61,590 nt of DNA from a virus. Shown here in pieces: positions 41,427-49,012 of this stretch. Position 1 is the stretch's first letter. Each line of letters begins with the position of its first letter. Both the position numbers and the translations under genes were made by a program. Where the stretch lies: positions 1 through 61,590 of IMG/VR virus record IMGVR_UViG_3300032053_000072. One strand, given 5' to 3'. A model generated the notes under the pieces. That model saw only the letters and a program-made list of their open reading frames with translations, did no database searches and was not told the origin of the DNA.

Positions 41427-41741
41427 TTATTCCCAGCCCCAGCAACCGCAATAGAAGCGGTCGTACCGTTCTTTCGGCTTGTGCTCGAAGAAGGCCAGGT
41501 CCGGGCTGCTATCTTTCTGACACAGGCACGGTTCGCCGCGCCTGCAGCCGTAGTTGGATTCATGGTTACGGCCCTTAGGGGTGGAGCCATAGTGAGCGCA
41601 GCGAGCTCGTCGTCCCGCGAGGTCGGGTGGCTCCACCGGGACGTTGTAGCCGGTGTCGATGCCGAAACAGATCACACACACTGGCAAGCCGGTGTGATCG
41701 CGTCCCTGAGCGGCGTGGCCGCACTTCATCATTTGGGCCAT
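41427..41741 (-). CDS. Cys-rich zinc-binding protein
   Basis: 104 aa with about ten Cys and His: CGHAAQGRDHTGLPVCVIC, CAHYGSTPKGRNHESNYGC, CLCQKDS, FYCGCWG. The first part (H.GLPVCVICFGI) resembles phage zinc-ribbon proteins. AGGAGG ribosome site. Unknown role. Confidence 0.55.
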   Translation of the reverse strand: MAQMMKCGHAAQGRDHTGLPVCVICFGIDTGYNVPVEPPDLAGRRARCAHYGSTPKGRNHESNYGCRRGEPCLCQKDSSPDLAFFEHKPKERYDRFYCGCWGWE

Positions 41742-41953
41742 GGTGAAGCCTCCTGTGTCTGGCCCCAGTGGTTCTCGGCCATAGTGGCCGGATGGCGAGC
41801 TTCGCGTGTTGCGTTGGTGAGCCGCAATCGGATGATCCGCTCCTCGAGGGCCATGATGCGTAGGACGTCGTCGTGGTGGGCCACGACGTAGACGACCCGG
41901 GCGAGAAGCGCGCTGACGAAAGCGCCGGCGAGGAATGCGGCGAGATAGGTCAT
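41729..41953 (-). CDS. Small membrane protein with coiled coil
   Basis: 74 aa. An N-terminal span (YLAAFLAGAFVSALLARVVYVV) and a short coiled coil (DDVLRIMALEERIIRLRLT). AGGAGG precedes the ATG. Unknown; similar layout to other one-span phage early proteins. Confidence 0.6.
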   Translation of the reverse strand: MTYLAAFLAGAFVSALLARVVYVVAHHDDVLRIMALEERIIRLRLTNATREARHPATMAENHWGQTQEASPWPK

Positions 41954-42099
41954 GGTGAGTCCTCCTTTGTTCCGGGCCACGTGGCCGATAGGTGCAACTC
42001 GAGGCCGGCGGGGCCGATGATGACCTTGTCTCCCTGGCGCCAACCTTCGCTGCCCACGTGCCTCCGCCTGAGCGCTGCCACGATCTCCTCGCTGGTCAT
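41950..42099 (-). CDS. Small hypothetical protein
   Basis: 49 aa (MTSEEIVAALRRRHVGSEGW...). ATGA overlaps at both ends, with GGAGGAG before the start. Could be a small winged-helix piece. Unknown. Confidence 0.5.
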   Translation of the reverse strand: MTSEEIVAALRRRHVGSEGWRQGDKVIIGPAGLELHLSATWPGTKEDSP

Positions 42100-42998
42100 T
42101 TCTCCTCCAGCGACTTGAGCCAGTTACCGCGATCCAGGCTCGGGCGCGCGTCGGCGTCGCCCATGTCCGCCACCAGGAACCGGCCGTCCAGCAGTCGGCT
42201 GATGATCGGAGCCTCGTAGCGGGAGTTGGGCAGGATGTGATAGGTCCGCGTCACCTGCCCCGCGTGGTTGCGATCGCAGAGGCGGTTGTTACTCGCCAGC
42301 ACGGTGAGACACTGGCCGGCGCGGCGATAGCGGTCGTCCAGGAGTTGGTAGAGCTTCTCATCCGCCCATTCGGTCATCGAGATCTTGTCGAGCTCATCTA
42401 TCGCCAGGACCTGGACGGCGAGCATGCGGTCATAGCGTGCCGTGTAGCTCATGAGCGCCTTCGGGTCGAAGGCAGCCTTGAGGTAGTCCAGGAAACCGGC
42501 CAGGGTGGTGTAGTGGACCTCCTTGCCGGCCTTGCGGCACTCGGAGCAAATGCCGGCCAGCAGGTGGGTCTTGCCGGTGCCGAGGCCGCCATGCAGGGTG
42601 AGGAAGCCCACCGGCCGGCGCACCACTTCCCAGGCGGCCTTGAGCCCGGCCTCGGAGTGCGTCCCGTGCTTGCGCCGGAAGTTGCCCAGGCGCCAGGTCT
42701 TGATGTCGCCCGTGATGCCCGTGTTCTGCTCCGCTTCGCTGGTGGCCTTGGCCGCGCTACAACTGGGGCACCAGATCGTCCGGTAGGTGTGGGGTGAGAC
42801 TTGGACGCAGACGTATTGGAGACCGAGGCAATGCTCGCAGCGGTAGGATGGTGGCGGTTCCAGCTCGGGTGCCTCCGGGCTGACCATCGGCGGCTTGTTG
42901 CGCCATCCGCGCGATCTGCCAGCTTTGGCAGCGGTCGCCTCGGCCATAAGCTGCACTTGTTCAGCCAGGGGTCTCATGTGAAAGGGCGTCGTCATCCT
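42096..42998 (-). CDS. DnaC-like helicase loader
   Basis: About 300 aa (ATG at 42998; 42980 also possible). A zinc site (CEHCLGLQYVCVQ and CPSCSAAK) precedes the AAA+ ATPase: Walker A GGLGTGKTHL, Walker B VQVLAIDELDKI, sensor-1 TVLASNN and an arginine-finger region ISRLLDGR. It loads the replicative helicase of the host at the phage origin. Directly follows the initiator gene, as lambda P follows O. Confidence 0.85.
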   Translation of the reverse strand, partial: RMTTPFHMRPLAEQVQLMAEATAAKAGRSRGWRNKPPMVSPEAPELEPPPSYRCEHCLGLQYVCVQVSPHTYRTIWCPSCSAAKATSEAEQNTGITGDIKTWRLGNFRRKHGTHSEAGLKAAWEVVRRPVGFLTLHGGLGTGKTHLLAGICSECRKAGKEVHYTTLAGFLDYLKAAFDPKALMSYTARYDRMLAVQVLAIDELDKISMTEWADEKLYQLLDDRYRRAGQCLTVLASNNRLCDRNHAGQVTRTYHILPNSRYEAPIISRLLDGRFLVADMGDADARPSLDRGNWLKSLEEK

Positions 42999-43785
42999 CG
43001 TCGTTAGCCTCCTGCAGCCATCCTTTGGGGAAGTCCGCGATGGTGCGCTCGAGCGGAATGGGTTCGCGGGTGTTGCCGCGACGCGGTTCCAGTCCACCCT
43101 TCTCGAAGCATTCCAGTAGGCCCGTAATGTTGCGCGGGTTGTAGCCGCGGCCAATCCAGTCGGTGCACACACGTTCCCACAAGGCCAACTTAGTATCGAG
43201 ACCGCCAACTCGCGCCTCGATCTCGCCATACAGCGTCTTTGGCGGGTAGCGTTGCGTCGCCTTCCTGTAAGTCGCCACCGCGGGTGGGACGGGTTTGGGC
43301 TCGCCGCGCTTGCGCGGCGTTACGTCTCTTCTACTCTCCTCTACTCTACTCTCCTCTACTCTACTCTCCTCTACTCTATTGTCGTTACACCCGTTACACG
43401 TTTCAGTAACGACGTTATGTGTCGTTACATTAGCTAGTTTCTTCTTAGCTCGATACTTCCGAACCCTTGCCGCGACGGCTTCAGGCTCTGCGCTTGGCGT
43501 TGTTGGCTGGCGCTTGACGAAATGGACTAGGCGCCATTGCTCGTCCTGACAATCGGCGATGTTGAGGCCCCGTAGGGCTTCGAGGTCGATACTGAGTTGC
43601 TCGGCATCAATACGCAGTTGAAAGGCCATGTCGTCTATGGGCATAAGGCTGCCATCGTCGTCCACGATTCCGGCTAGGGCGAAGAGGTTGATGCAGACAC
43701 GAAACTGTCTGTCGCTGAGCTCGTGCATTTTGCGGTCATGAAGCATCTCGGTCCACAACTTGACCCATTGCTTCACGGTTTGCAC
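42961..43785 (-). CDS. Replication initiator / organizer protein
   Basis: 274 aa from a GTG. The N-terminal winged helix (WVKLWTEMLHDRKMHELSDR, QFRVCINLFALAGI, split) is typical of phage replication organizers. A low-complexity hinge with RVEES repeated three times follows (about 136-151). The C-terminal helical domain ends DFPKGWLQEAN. The hinge-coding DNA holds an origin-like repeat cluster. It should bind the origin and recruit the loader encoded next. Confidence 0.75.
   Translation of the reverse strand: MQTVKQWVKLWTEMLHDRKMHELSDRQFRVCINLFALAGIVDDDGSLMPIDDMAFQLRIDAEQLSIDLEALRGLNIADCQDEQWRLVHFVKRQPTTPSAEPEAVAARVRKYRAKKKLANVTTHNVVTETCNGCNDNRVEESRVEESRVEESRRDVTPRKRGEPKPVPPAVATYRKATQRYPPKTLYGEIEARVGGLDTKLALWERVCTDWIGRGYNPRNITGLLECFEKGGLEPRRGNTREPIPLERTIADFPKGWLQEANDEDDDALSHETPG
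43331..43430. repeat. Candidate replication origin: tandem repeats and iterons inside initiator gene
   Basis: Three exact tandem copies of a 15-base unit, ctactctcctctact (43331-43375), are followed by GTCGTTACA at 43381 and 43421, a degenerate CCGTTACA at about 43391 and the inverted GTAACGAC at about 43406. An AT-richer stretch follows (43428-43455). Repeats plus AT-rich DNA inside an initiator gene is the layout of the lambda origin in gene O. Confidence 0.5.
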
Positions 43786-43813
43786 TTAGCGCGTAGACGC
43801 GGACAACTCCGTC

Positions 43814-44167
43814 TCATGGCGCCTCCTGTGACAGATGCAGCGCCAACTCACCGCGCCGCAGCACGACGTCCCCCACCTCCCAGCCCATGCGCCGCACGTC
43901 AGCATCGCTATAGACGTAGAGCCACCGGCCGGCCGGCAGGTGCCCCGTCACGAGTGCCCACGCTAGAGCCTGACTCTCCGCGGTCGCCAGCGCATCGGCG
44001 TAGTACCCATCGGCAAGGACCTCAGTTAGGGTTGCGCCAAAGCGACCATCCTGGACTCTCGCCTGCATCGTTGTCGCCACCAGGAGTGCGGCATCAGGGC
44101 CGAGTACGCCCACCTCGCCGGCGAGGACTCGGGCGATGAGCTGAGCGGCAAGCAGGAGCGCGATCAC
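43814..44167 (-). CDS. SleB/CwlJ-like cell-wall hydrolase (Hydrolase_2)
   Basis: 117 aa from a GTG overlapping the dcm stop. Residues 8-80 fit the Hydrolase_2 pattern: LIARVLAGEVGV with the presumed catalytic Glu at 18, LLVATTMQARVQDGRFGATL, then EVLADGYYADAL. The hydrophobic N-terminus may be a signal sequence. These enzymes cleave peptidoglycan glycan strands. Its place in the replication region, far from holin and endolysin, is unusual. Confidence 0.6.
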   Translation of the reverse strand: MIALLLAAQLIARVLAGEVGVLGPDAALLVATTMQARVQDGRFGATLTEVLADGYYADALATAESQALAWALVTGHLPAGRWLYVYSDADVRRMGWEVGDVVLRRGELALHLSQEAP

Positions 44168-45033
44168 GTCTGCCCCTTGCTGGCCAGAATTGCCCGTCCG
44201 ATCACCTCGACGAGTTGCGGAACGACTGCATTGCCGAGCATTCGCAGTCGGTCCATCCTGCTGAGTGCCAGCCTTTTAGGGCGTTTCTCCGACCCAACTC
44301 GCTCAGGCAAGGCTCGGGCGTCATTCAATCCACCTCCGTCCATTTCGTTGGAAAACCCATCATGTCTTCCACGAACTCCGGATTGAGTTTGCCGCCGTAG
44401 AGGCCCAGCAACGTCGGAGTTGGTCGCGGTGCTGTGGAATTGGTTCGCGTCCAGCGCGAGGCGTTCGGGGTTGGCAGGAGGCGGCTGGCATAAGCTGAGA
44501 GATGCAGCGTCCCCCGCCCATCCCGCGAGTTGGGGCCACCGTGCTGCCCGTCGCTCGCTCTCGGTGTGGGCCACAACCCAGACCCTATCTCTCCTGTGCG
44601 GCGCACCGACGGCACAAGCCGGAAGTACAACCGCCCATGCGGTGTAGACCGCGGCTTCCAGGTCAGATAGGCAGCCGTCGAGGCCCATGCTGATGAGCCC
44701 AGGAGTGTTCTCAAAACAGCACCAACTCGGTCTGAGCTCGGTAACAACGCGAAACATCTCCGGCCAGAGCCAACGGTCATCTGCCTCGCCTCTGCGCTTC
44801 CCGGCAAGGCTGACCGGCTGACAGGGGAATCCGCCGCAGATAAGATCAACTGGCTCAAGGTTGTGACTTCCGACATTGCGCACGTCCTCATACCGTTTCA
44901 CATCCGGCCAGTGCTTGGCGAGTACTTGCCGACATTGGGGATCGAGCTCGACTTGCCACCGACATGTCATGCCGACACGCTCCAGGCCAAGATCAAAACC
45001 GCCCACTCCTGAAAAGAGACTCCCGAATGTCAC
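44164..45033 (-). CDS. DNA (cytosine-5) methyltransferase
   Basis: 289 aa from a GTG after GAGGGG. Motif I FSGVGGFDLGLE (7-18), motif IV GGFPCQPVSLAG with catalytic Cys71, motif VI as ENTPGL in place of the usual ENV, motif VIII HRRDRVWVV, a target-recognition region about 165-255, and motif X RMLGNAVVPQ. All core motifs are present in frame, so it should be active. Protection of phage DNA against host restriction is the usual role; no cognate nuclease is next to it. Confidence 0.9.
   Translation of the reverse strand: MTFGSLFSGVGGFDLGLERVGMTCRWQVELDPQCRQVLAKHWPDVKRYEDVRNVGSHNLEPVDLICGGFPCQPVSLAGKRRGEADDRWLWPEMFRVVTELRPSWCCFENTPGLISMGLDGCLSDLEAAVYTAWAVVLPACAVGAPHRRDRVWVVAHTESERRAARWPQLAGWAGDAASLSLCQPPPANPERLALDANQFHSTATNSDVAGPLRRQTQSGVRGRHDGFSNEMDGGGLNDARALPERVGSEKRPKRLALSRMDRLRMLGNAVVPQLVEVIGRAILASKGQT
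44325..44876 (-). CDS. Out-of-frame reading frame inside the cytosine methyltransferase gene
   Basis: 183 codons in another frame of the same strand, with ATG at 44876 and GAGGACG upstream. The translation has motifs I recall from a family of phage proteins found with such methyltransferases: LTWKPRSTPHGRLYFRLVPS, SGLWPTPRASDG and NPEFVEDMMGFPTKWTE. It may be an overprinted real gene, or a conserved-looking shadow of the methyltransferase. I list it as doubtful. Confidence 0.3.
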   Translation of the reverse strand: MSEVTTLSQLILSAADSPVSRSALPGSAEARQMTVGSGRRCFALLPSSDRVGAVLRTLLGSSAWASTAAYLTWKPRSTPHGRLYFRLVPSVRRTGEIGSGLWPTPRASDGQHGGPNSRDGRGTLHLSAYASRLLPTPNASRWTRTNSTAPRPTPTLLGLYGGKLNPEFVEDMMGFPTKWTEVD

Positions 45034-45064
45034 GTGTGCCCCTCACTCTCCGGTAGAAGTGCGA

Positions 45065-46060
45065 TCATGTTTCCGTCACACCAAATCGCAACAGATAGCG
45101 TGGATCACTGATCGTCATCTTCATCGGACTGGCACAGTACCGACAGTTATAGGACGGCTCTCCACATAGCATCCTCCTCATCGCTTGTATCTTTTCTCCA
45201 TTCCAAATCTCCGCCATCGTCTCCCGACGGAGATCGCCCAGGATAACGCTGTCTACAAAGTCCATGCAGCAGGCACCAACGCGGCCATCGGCATAGACGT
45301 AGAGGTGGTTGAATGGATAGGTGCAGTAAGGGGACTTGACTGTAGGAACCAAAGGTCGGGAGAAGAGCCCAGGGGACATGAAAAGGATGCCTTTCTCTTG
45401 GCAGAATTGCGCCGCCCTCTTGAACATCTGATCCGACAGTTCCTGGTGATAGTAAAGACTCTCTTGGCGATCTGCCTCGCGGTAGATGATGTTGTGATAG
45501 GCAATCACAGATGAGATGTGGTAATGGTCAGCCAAACGCATCACGTCAGGTAACTCGGTGATATTCCTCACCGAGGCACCAAAGTTCAGGCAAAGCAACG
45601 GCAAGGTGGAGTTGTGCCATGCCTTGGCTCCCGTTAGGAATTGCAGGGCACTCTCCAGCGTTTCTAGGGTACCGCCGCGCCGAATAACGCTGTAACCATC
45701 AGTGGCATCGCAGGAAAACGAGAGCGAGTGTAGACCACCTTCAACCATCGCCTCGGCTAGGTCTGGAGTCATCAATTGCAGGTTGGTTGTGGTATGGGCT
45801 TTCGCCCCAGCGATAACAACGTCGCGCATGAAGGTTAGGAAATGTGGACTCATGAGAGGCTCGCCGATACCCACGAGGTAGACGTTTTCAAGTTGACCGA
45901 GGTAGGGTTTGATTTTGGCATTCCACAAGTCTGGCACCATTATGGCGCTGATGTGACCGGGCAATTTGTTGAAGCACTGTGCACAACTGAGATTGCAGAT
46001 GCTAGAAACCTCAACTTGCAGACTGTGCAACTTGTGGAACGGGAGCATTTGGTCGGTCAT
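45065..46060 (-). CDS. Radical SAM protein with SPASM-like C-terminus
   Basis: 331 aa. CNLSCAQCFN near residues 22-31 is the CxxxCxxC [4Fe-4S] site, followed by VYLVGIGEPLMSP (SAM-binding GGE-like strand). The C-terminal region YCTYPFNHLYVYADGRVGACC, written in part, with ILGDL and NCRYCAS gives the extra cysteines of a SPASM/twitch auxiliary cluster. Such enzymes modify peptides, sugars or nucleotides. Substrate unknown; adjacency to the cytosine methyltransferase makes DNA or RNA worth testing. Start chosen after a weak GAGCC site. Confidence 0.75.
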   Translation of the reverse strand: MTDQMLPFHKLHSLQVEVSSICNLSCAQCFNKLPGHISAIMVPDLWNAKIKPYLGQLENVYLVGIGEPLMSPHFLTFMRDVVIAGAKAHTTTNLQLMTPDLAEAMVEGGLHSLSFSCDATDGYSVIRRGGTLETLESALQFLTGAKAWHNSTLPLLCLNFGASVRNITELPDVMRLADHYHISSVIAYHNIIYREADRQESLYYHQELSDQMFKRAAQFCQEKGILFMSPGLFSRPLVPTVKSPYCTYPFNHLYVYADGRVGACCMDFVDSVILGDLRRETMAEIWNGEKIQAMRRMLCGEPSYNCRYCASPMKMTISDPRYLLRFGVTET

Positions 46061-46106
46061 GTGGCTCACGTCCGCGCCTCGCGCTCCGGCTGCCTCGACG
46101 TGGTGT

Positions 46107-46346
46107 TCATTCTGGCGTCGGCTGGGCCGGCGGAGAGATTTGCTCGAATGTGAATCCCGTACTTCTGCAAGCGACGCATTCCACATCGCTAGTCTCGTTG
46201 TAGGGATACCCCCATTGCTGCCGCCGATATCGGAAGTGGCCGGTTCCTCCACAGCGATCACAGAGTACCGGTTTCAATGCTTCGTTTTTCATGTTGGCTA
46301 GAAACTCGCGCTCCATCACACCTAATCTCGTCTTAGTTTCATCCAT
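46107..46346 (-). CDS. Small DnaJ-type zinc-finger protein
   Basis: 79 aa after AAAGGAG. CDRCGGTGHFRYRR and CVACRSTGFTFE form the CxxCxGxG pairs of DnaJ-like zinc fingers. Immediately upstream of the radical SAM gene. Unknown partner. Confidence 0.6.
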   Translation of the reverse strand: MDETKTRLGVMEREFLANMKNEALKPVLCDRCGGTGHFRYRRQQWGYPYNETSDVECVACRSTGFTFEQISPPAQPTPE

Positions 46347-46671
46347 TGAAGTCTCCTTTCGCCTGCCCCTCACTCTCCGGCTGCCACACTCCCGTCTTCT
46401 CCCATTGCGGATGCTTCCCGCGGGGCTCTGTCTCCTGGACGGCCTTGTGCGCCGCGACGTGGGCGAAGTACGCCTGCCGTGCTCGCTCGTATGCCGGCCA
46501 GGCATCGCCATCCCAGATGCGACCGCGAGTGCCGGCACGCATGCTCGCCCCCTGCATCGTCACCCAGAGTACCTGCGCCTCCGGGCAGCGCGGGGTGTAG
46601 CCGCTACCGGTATCGCCCGTGCAGCCACACGTCAGCGGGACGCGAGTGTGGCCGCGCAAGTCCTCTCTCAT
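46339..46671 (-). CDS. Hypothetical protein
   Basis: 110 aa, started at the second of two ATGs after GAGGAGG. CGCTGDTGSGYTPRCPEAQ near the N-terminus could bind metal; the C-terminal part is helical with WPAYERARQAYFAHVAAHKA. Unknown. Confidence 0.5.
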   Translation of the reverse strand: MREDLRGHTRVPLTCGCTGDTGSGYTPRCPEAQVLWVTMQGASMRAGTRGRIWDGDAWPAYERARQAYFAHVAAHKAVQETEPRGKHPQWEKTGVWQPESEGQAKGDFNG

Positions 46672-46685
46672 CATCTCCTCCTCGG

Positions 46686-47426
46686 TTAGAGACGACACAT
46701 ACATGGGACGTAGTAGTCCAGGCCGGAAAACAGCGTGCCCTGTTGTGCGAACTGGCGCAGGGACATTTTCCCGCCTGGATCGAAGAAGCTGTTGCCGCCC
46801 TTGCCTGCTGCCCGCCGCTCTGTGCTGGCCTCCTCAAGCCTAGCTGCTCGCTCGAATAGATCAGGGTGCCGCTCCAGTAGGTCACGCCACTGGCGTGGCG
46901 ACTGGAAGGGACACAGCCAGCACGAGCTTTTGCGTGGCACCTCTAGCCCCGCCGCCTGGATAATGCGCGCGCAGGCGTTGCGATCTAGGCCACGGTCTAC
47001 CAGCGGCCGTACCTTGTCCGGCTGGCGACGTGACTCCTCAGCGCTGATGCCTATGAGTAGGGTGGCAGGATCGTGGTCATTCGCCGTGCACCAGGCGTGT
47101 ATTGGCGCGATCTTCCACATGCTGGTACACCACCTGGCGCCGGCGAATGGCGTTACGCGGTAGTGCTCGCAGTAGTCGATGAGAGCCATCCGCTTCTTCC
47201 CTCGTCGCCATTCCGGCCCCAGCATCGTTACCGCCAGGTCGCGGTCAGCGAGCCAGAGCTTGAATGTGTCCACGTAAGCGTCAGTCTCCGGCCACTCACA
47301 GCCCGTCGCCGCCATGACAATCGGACCGTGCCAGCCTTCGCCCACGAGCAGCACCACGAGAGCGATACTGTTGACGCCGGCACCTAGCGATAAAGGGATG
47401 CCGTCGTACTCATGCGTCGCCATCAC
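46686..47426 (-). CDS. PAPS-reductase-like PP-loop ATPase
   Basis: 246 aa. LSLGAGVNSIALVVLL near residue 12 is a PP-loop (SxGxxS-like). ATGCEWPETDAYVDTF and GISAEESRRQPDKVRPLVDR are typical of phage phosphoadenosine-phosphosulfate-reductase-like proteins. SSCWLCPFQSP near 167 could bind an Fe-S cluster or zinc. Related PP-loop enzymes thiolate or adenylate nucleic acids; true sulfate assimilation is unlikely in a phage. Lies in the DNA-modification block. Confidence 0.75.
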   Translation of the reverse strand: MMATHEYDGIPLSLGAGVNSIALVVLLVGEGWHGPIVMAATGCEWPETDAYVDTFKLWLADRDLAVTMLGPEWRRGKKRMALIDYCEHYRVTPFAGARWCTSMWKIAPIHAWCTANDHDPATLLIGISAEESRRQPDKVRPLVDRGLDRNACARIIQAAGLEVPRKSSCWLCPFQSPRQWRDLLERHPDLFERAARLEEASTERRAAGKGGNSFFDPGGKMSLRQFAQQGTLFSGLDYYVPCMCRL

Positions 47427-47456
47427 GCCGCACCTCCTGCACCCGATCCGCCGCCA

Positions 47457-47735
47457 TCACACGCGCTTCCATCCGCCCTTGCCCGTTTTGCTGTAGTAAC
47501 AACGCATCCAAGGATTGGTGCGACCTTTGGGGTCCGGCGGGTACTTGATGCGGATGACTTCGATGATGGCTGCCGCGCGCTCCTCGTCGCATTCCAGGAG
47601 GACGGCGGTGCCGGCAATGTCTCTAGGAGTGGCGTCTACAAATATGCGGTTGGGGGTGACTGGAGCGACCAGGCAGGGCAGCGTTATCGGGTCGCGTCTA
47701 ACTACCAAGTCGCTGACATTTACGGCGTAGGGCAT
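47457..47735 (-). CDS. Hypothetical small beta-rich protein
   Basis: 92 aa. A beta start (MPYAVNVSDLVVRRDP, NRIFVDATPRDI), a helix (DEERAAAIIEVIRIKYPP) and a basic end. Unknown. Between the split methyltransferase and the PP-loop gene, with a 13-base gap. Confidence 0.5.
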   Translation of the reverse strand: MPYAVNVSDLVVRRDPITLPCLVAPVTPNRIFVDATPRDIAGTAVLLECDEERAAAIIEVIRIKYPPDPKGRTNPWMRCYYSKTGKGGWKRV

Positions 47736-47748
47736 CCTGGCACCTCGC

Positions 47749-48426
47749 TCACTCTGGCATCTCCATCGGCAGCCGCAGTTGGGCCATCGCCGCCTCAATC
47801 CTTGCCCGTGCAATCTTGAAGTAGTGCTCGTCTATCTCGATGCCCACCATGCCAAACCCTTCCTGTGTCGCAGCCTTCCCGGTGCTTCCGCTGCCCAGGA
47901 AGGGATCGAGCACTACGCCACCAGGCGGCGTCACCAGGCGGCAGAGGTAGCGCATCAGGGCAGTGGGCTTCACGGTGGGATGGAGGTTGCGGCGTGGTAA
48001 GTACGCATTGCTGATGCAAGTCGCTTCCTCACCCCGCAGTTGTGAGGCACGGGCAAGTGCATTGGAGGCGACTACCTCTTCTAGCCCATCGCACCCCTCG
48101 TCCCTGTCCGCCTTGCTCGCTTTCGCACAATACACCAGCCGACTAGCCCGCTCGTCCGCGTCTAGCGGGCAAGCCTTGAAGAAGCGGGCAGCGGAACCGA
48201 AGTCGCCCATCGCGTGGGCCGACGTGCCCGTAGTCGAGGACTGTCCCTTGCCGCTACCATAGATCGCCTGCAAGTCCGTGCGAGCAATGCGTTTATGCGG
48301 GAAGTGGCCGCCATCGCGCTCCGTGAATAGGCCAACCACTTCATCGCTAGCGGGATTAGGCAACTTGGTAAAGAGGCGCTGTAACTGCTCTGGCATCCGC
48401 TTGTACGTGGCCTCGTCAATCTTCAT
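47749..48426 (-). CDS. DNA methyltransferase, C-terminal half (split gene)
   Basis: 225 aa. Carries RLVYCAKASKADRDEG, NLHPTVKPTALMRYL and motif I as DPFLGSGSTGKAA (about residues 180-192), then GIEIDEHYFKIARARI. In N4/N6 methyltransferases of this type these follow the DPPY half, which is missing here but present in the gene at 48999-50102, on the other side of an HNH gene. The two halves together have the motif order of one enzyme. Its ATG overlaps the HNH gene by 11 bases. Confidence 0.75.
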   Translation of the reverse strand: MKIDEATYKRMPEQLQRLFTKLPNPASDEVVGLFTERDGGHFPHKRIARTDLQAIYGSGKGQSSTTGTSAHAMGDFGSAARFFKACPLDADERASRLVYCAKASKADRDEGCDGLEEVVASNALARASQLRGEEATCISNAYLPRRNLHPTVKPTALMRYLCRLVTPPGGVVLDPFLGSGSTGKAATQEGFGMVGIEIDEHYFKIARARIEAAMAQLRLPMEMPE

Positions 48427-49012
48427 AGCGTCTGCCGTGTACCGCGTAGTGATGCCTGGCACAGAGCGTTTGCCCATTCGACAAATCCCAGAGCGCCTGG
48501 CAGTCGCGGGCTTGGTCGCGGCTCACTATCTCGTACTCTTCCATCAGGACCGCCAGCGGGATCAGATGATGCGCCTCCACGTTTTCCTGGCTACCGCAAA
48601 CAAGGCACTTCCCATCACGCGCCTTTACGGCGTCCATCCATTTGCGGTTTTCGTTGAGAGTGCGGACGGAGGCATTGAGCCTGGAACTACCACCATGCCA
48701 GCGATAGTGATTGGCGCCGCGAGTCTTCTCAGCCCTAGCCCTCACCTTTTCCGGGTTCGTCGCGCACCATGCCTTGTGCGATTCCGATGTTTTGCGCTTC
48801 GAGTCGTCGCGGTGATGGTAGCCCGTCCGGTGATTCGTACCTGCAACTCGCCCCAGCAAAAGGCCAGCCATCTGCGCTTCAGTAATGCCTGCAAGCCTCT
48901 GCGCCTCGGCTCGGTGTTCCATGCAGGCAACATGACGCACCGTCGTTAGTTCGCCAGGGCGCCGGTAGAGCGCCTTATGGCAGATGACGCATTCGCTGTT
49001 AGGCGTTCGCAT
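48416..49012 (-). CDS. HNH endonuclease inserted in methyltransferase gene
   Basis: 198 aa. An N-terminal CVICHKALYRRPGEL knuckle and a basic middle (GANHYRWHGGSSR) lead to the HNH core CLVCGSQENVEAHHLIPL ... LCARHHYAVHG. It overlaps the methyltransferase halves by 14 and 11 bases, leaving no intron-like non-coding flank. A homing endonuclease that has split the host gene is the simplest reading; a group I intron is less likely. Confidence 0.8.
   Translation of the reverse strand: MRTPNSECVICHKALYRRPGELTTVRHVACMEHRAEAQRLAGITEAQMAGLLLGRVAGTNHRTGYHHRDDSKRKTSESHKAWCATNPEKVRARAEKTRGANHYRWHGGSSRLNASVRTLNENRKWMDAVKARDGKCLVCGSQENVEAHHLIPLAVLMEEYEIVSRDQARDCQALWDLSNGQTLCARHHYAVHGRRYED

Noticed and set aside
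43331-43375. Tandem 15-bp repeat as a stand-alone satellite
   Set aside because: It is in frame inside the initiator gene (codes for repeated RVEES) and is reported instead as part of the origin candidate.
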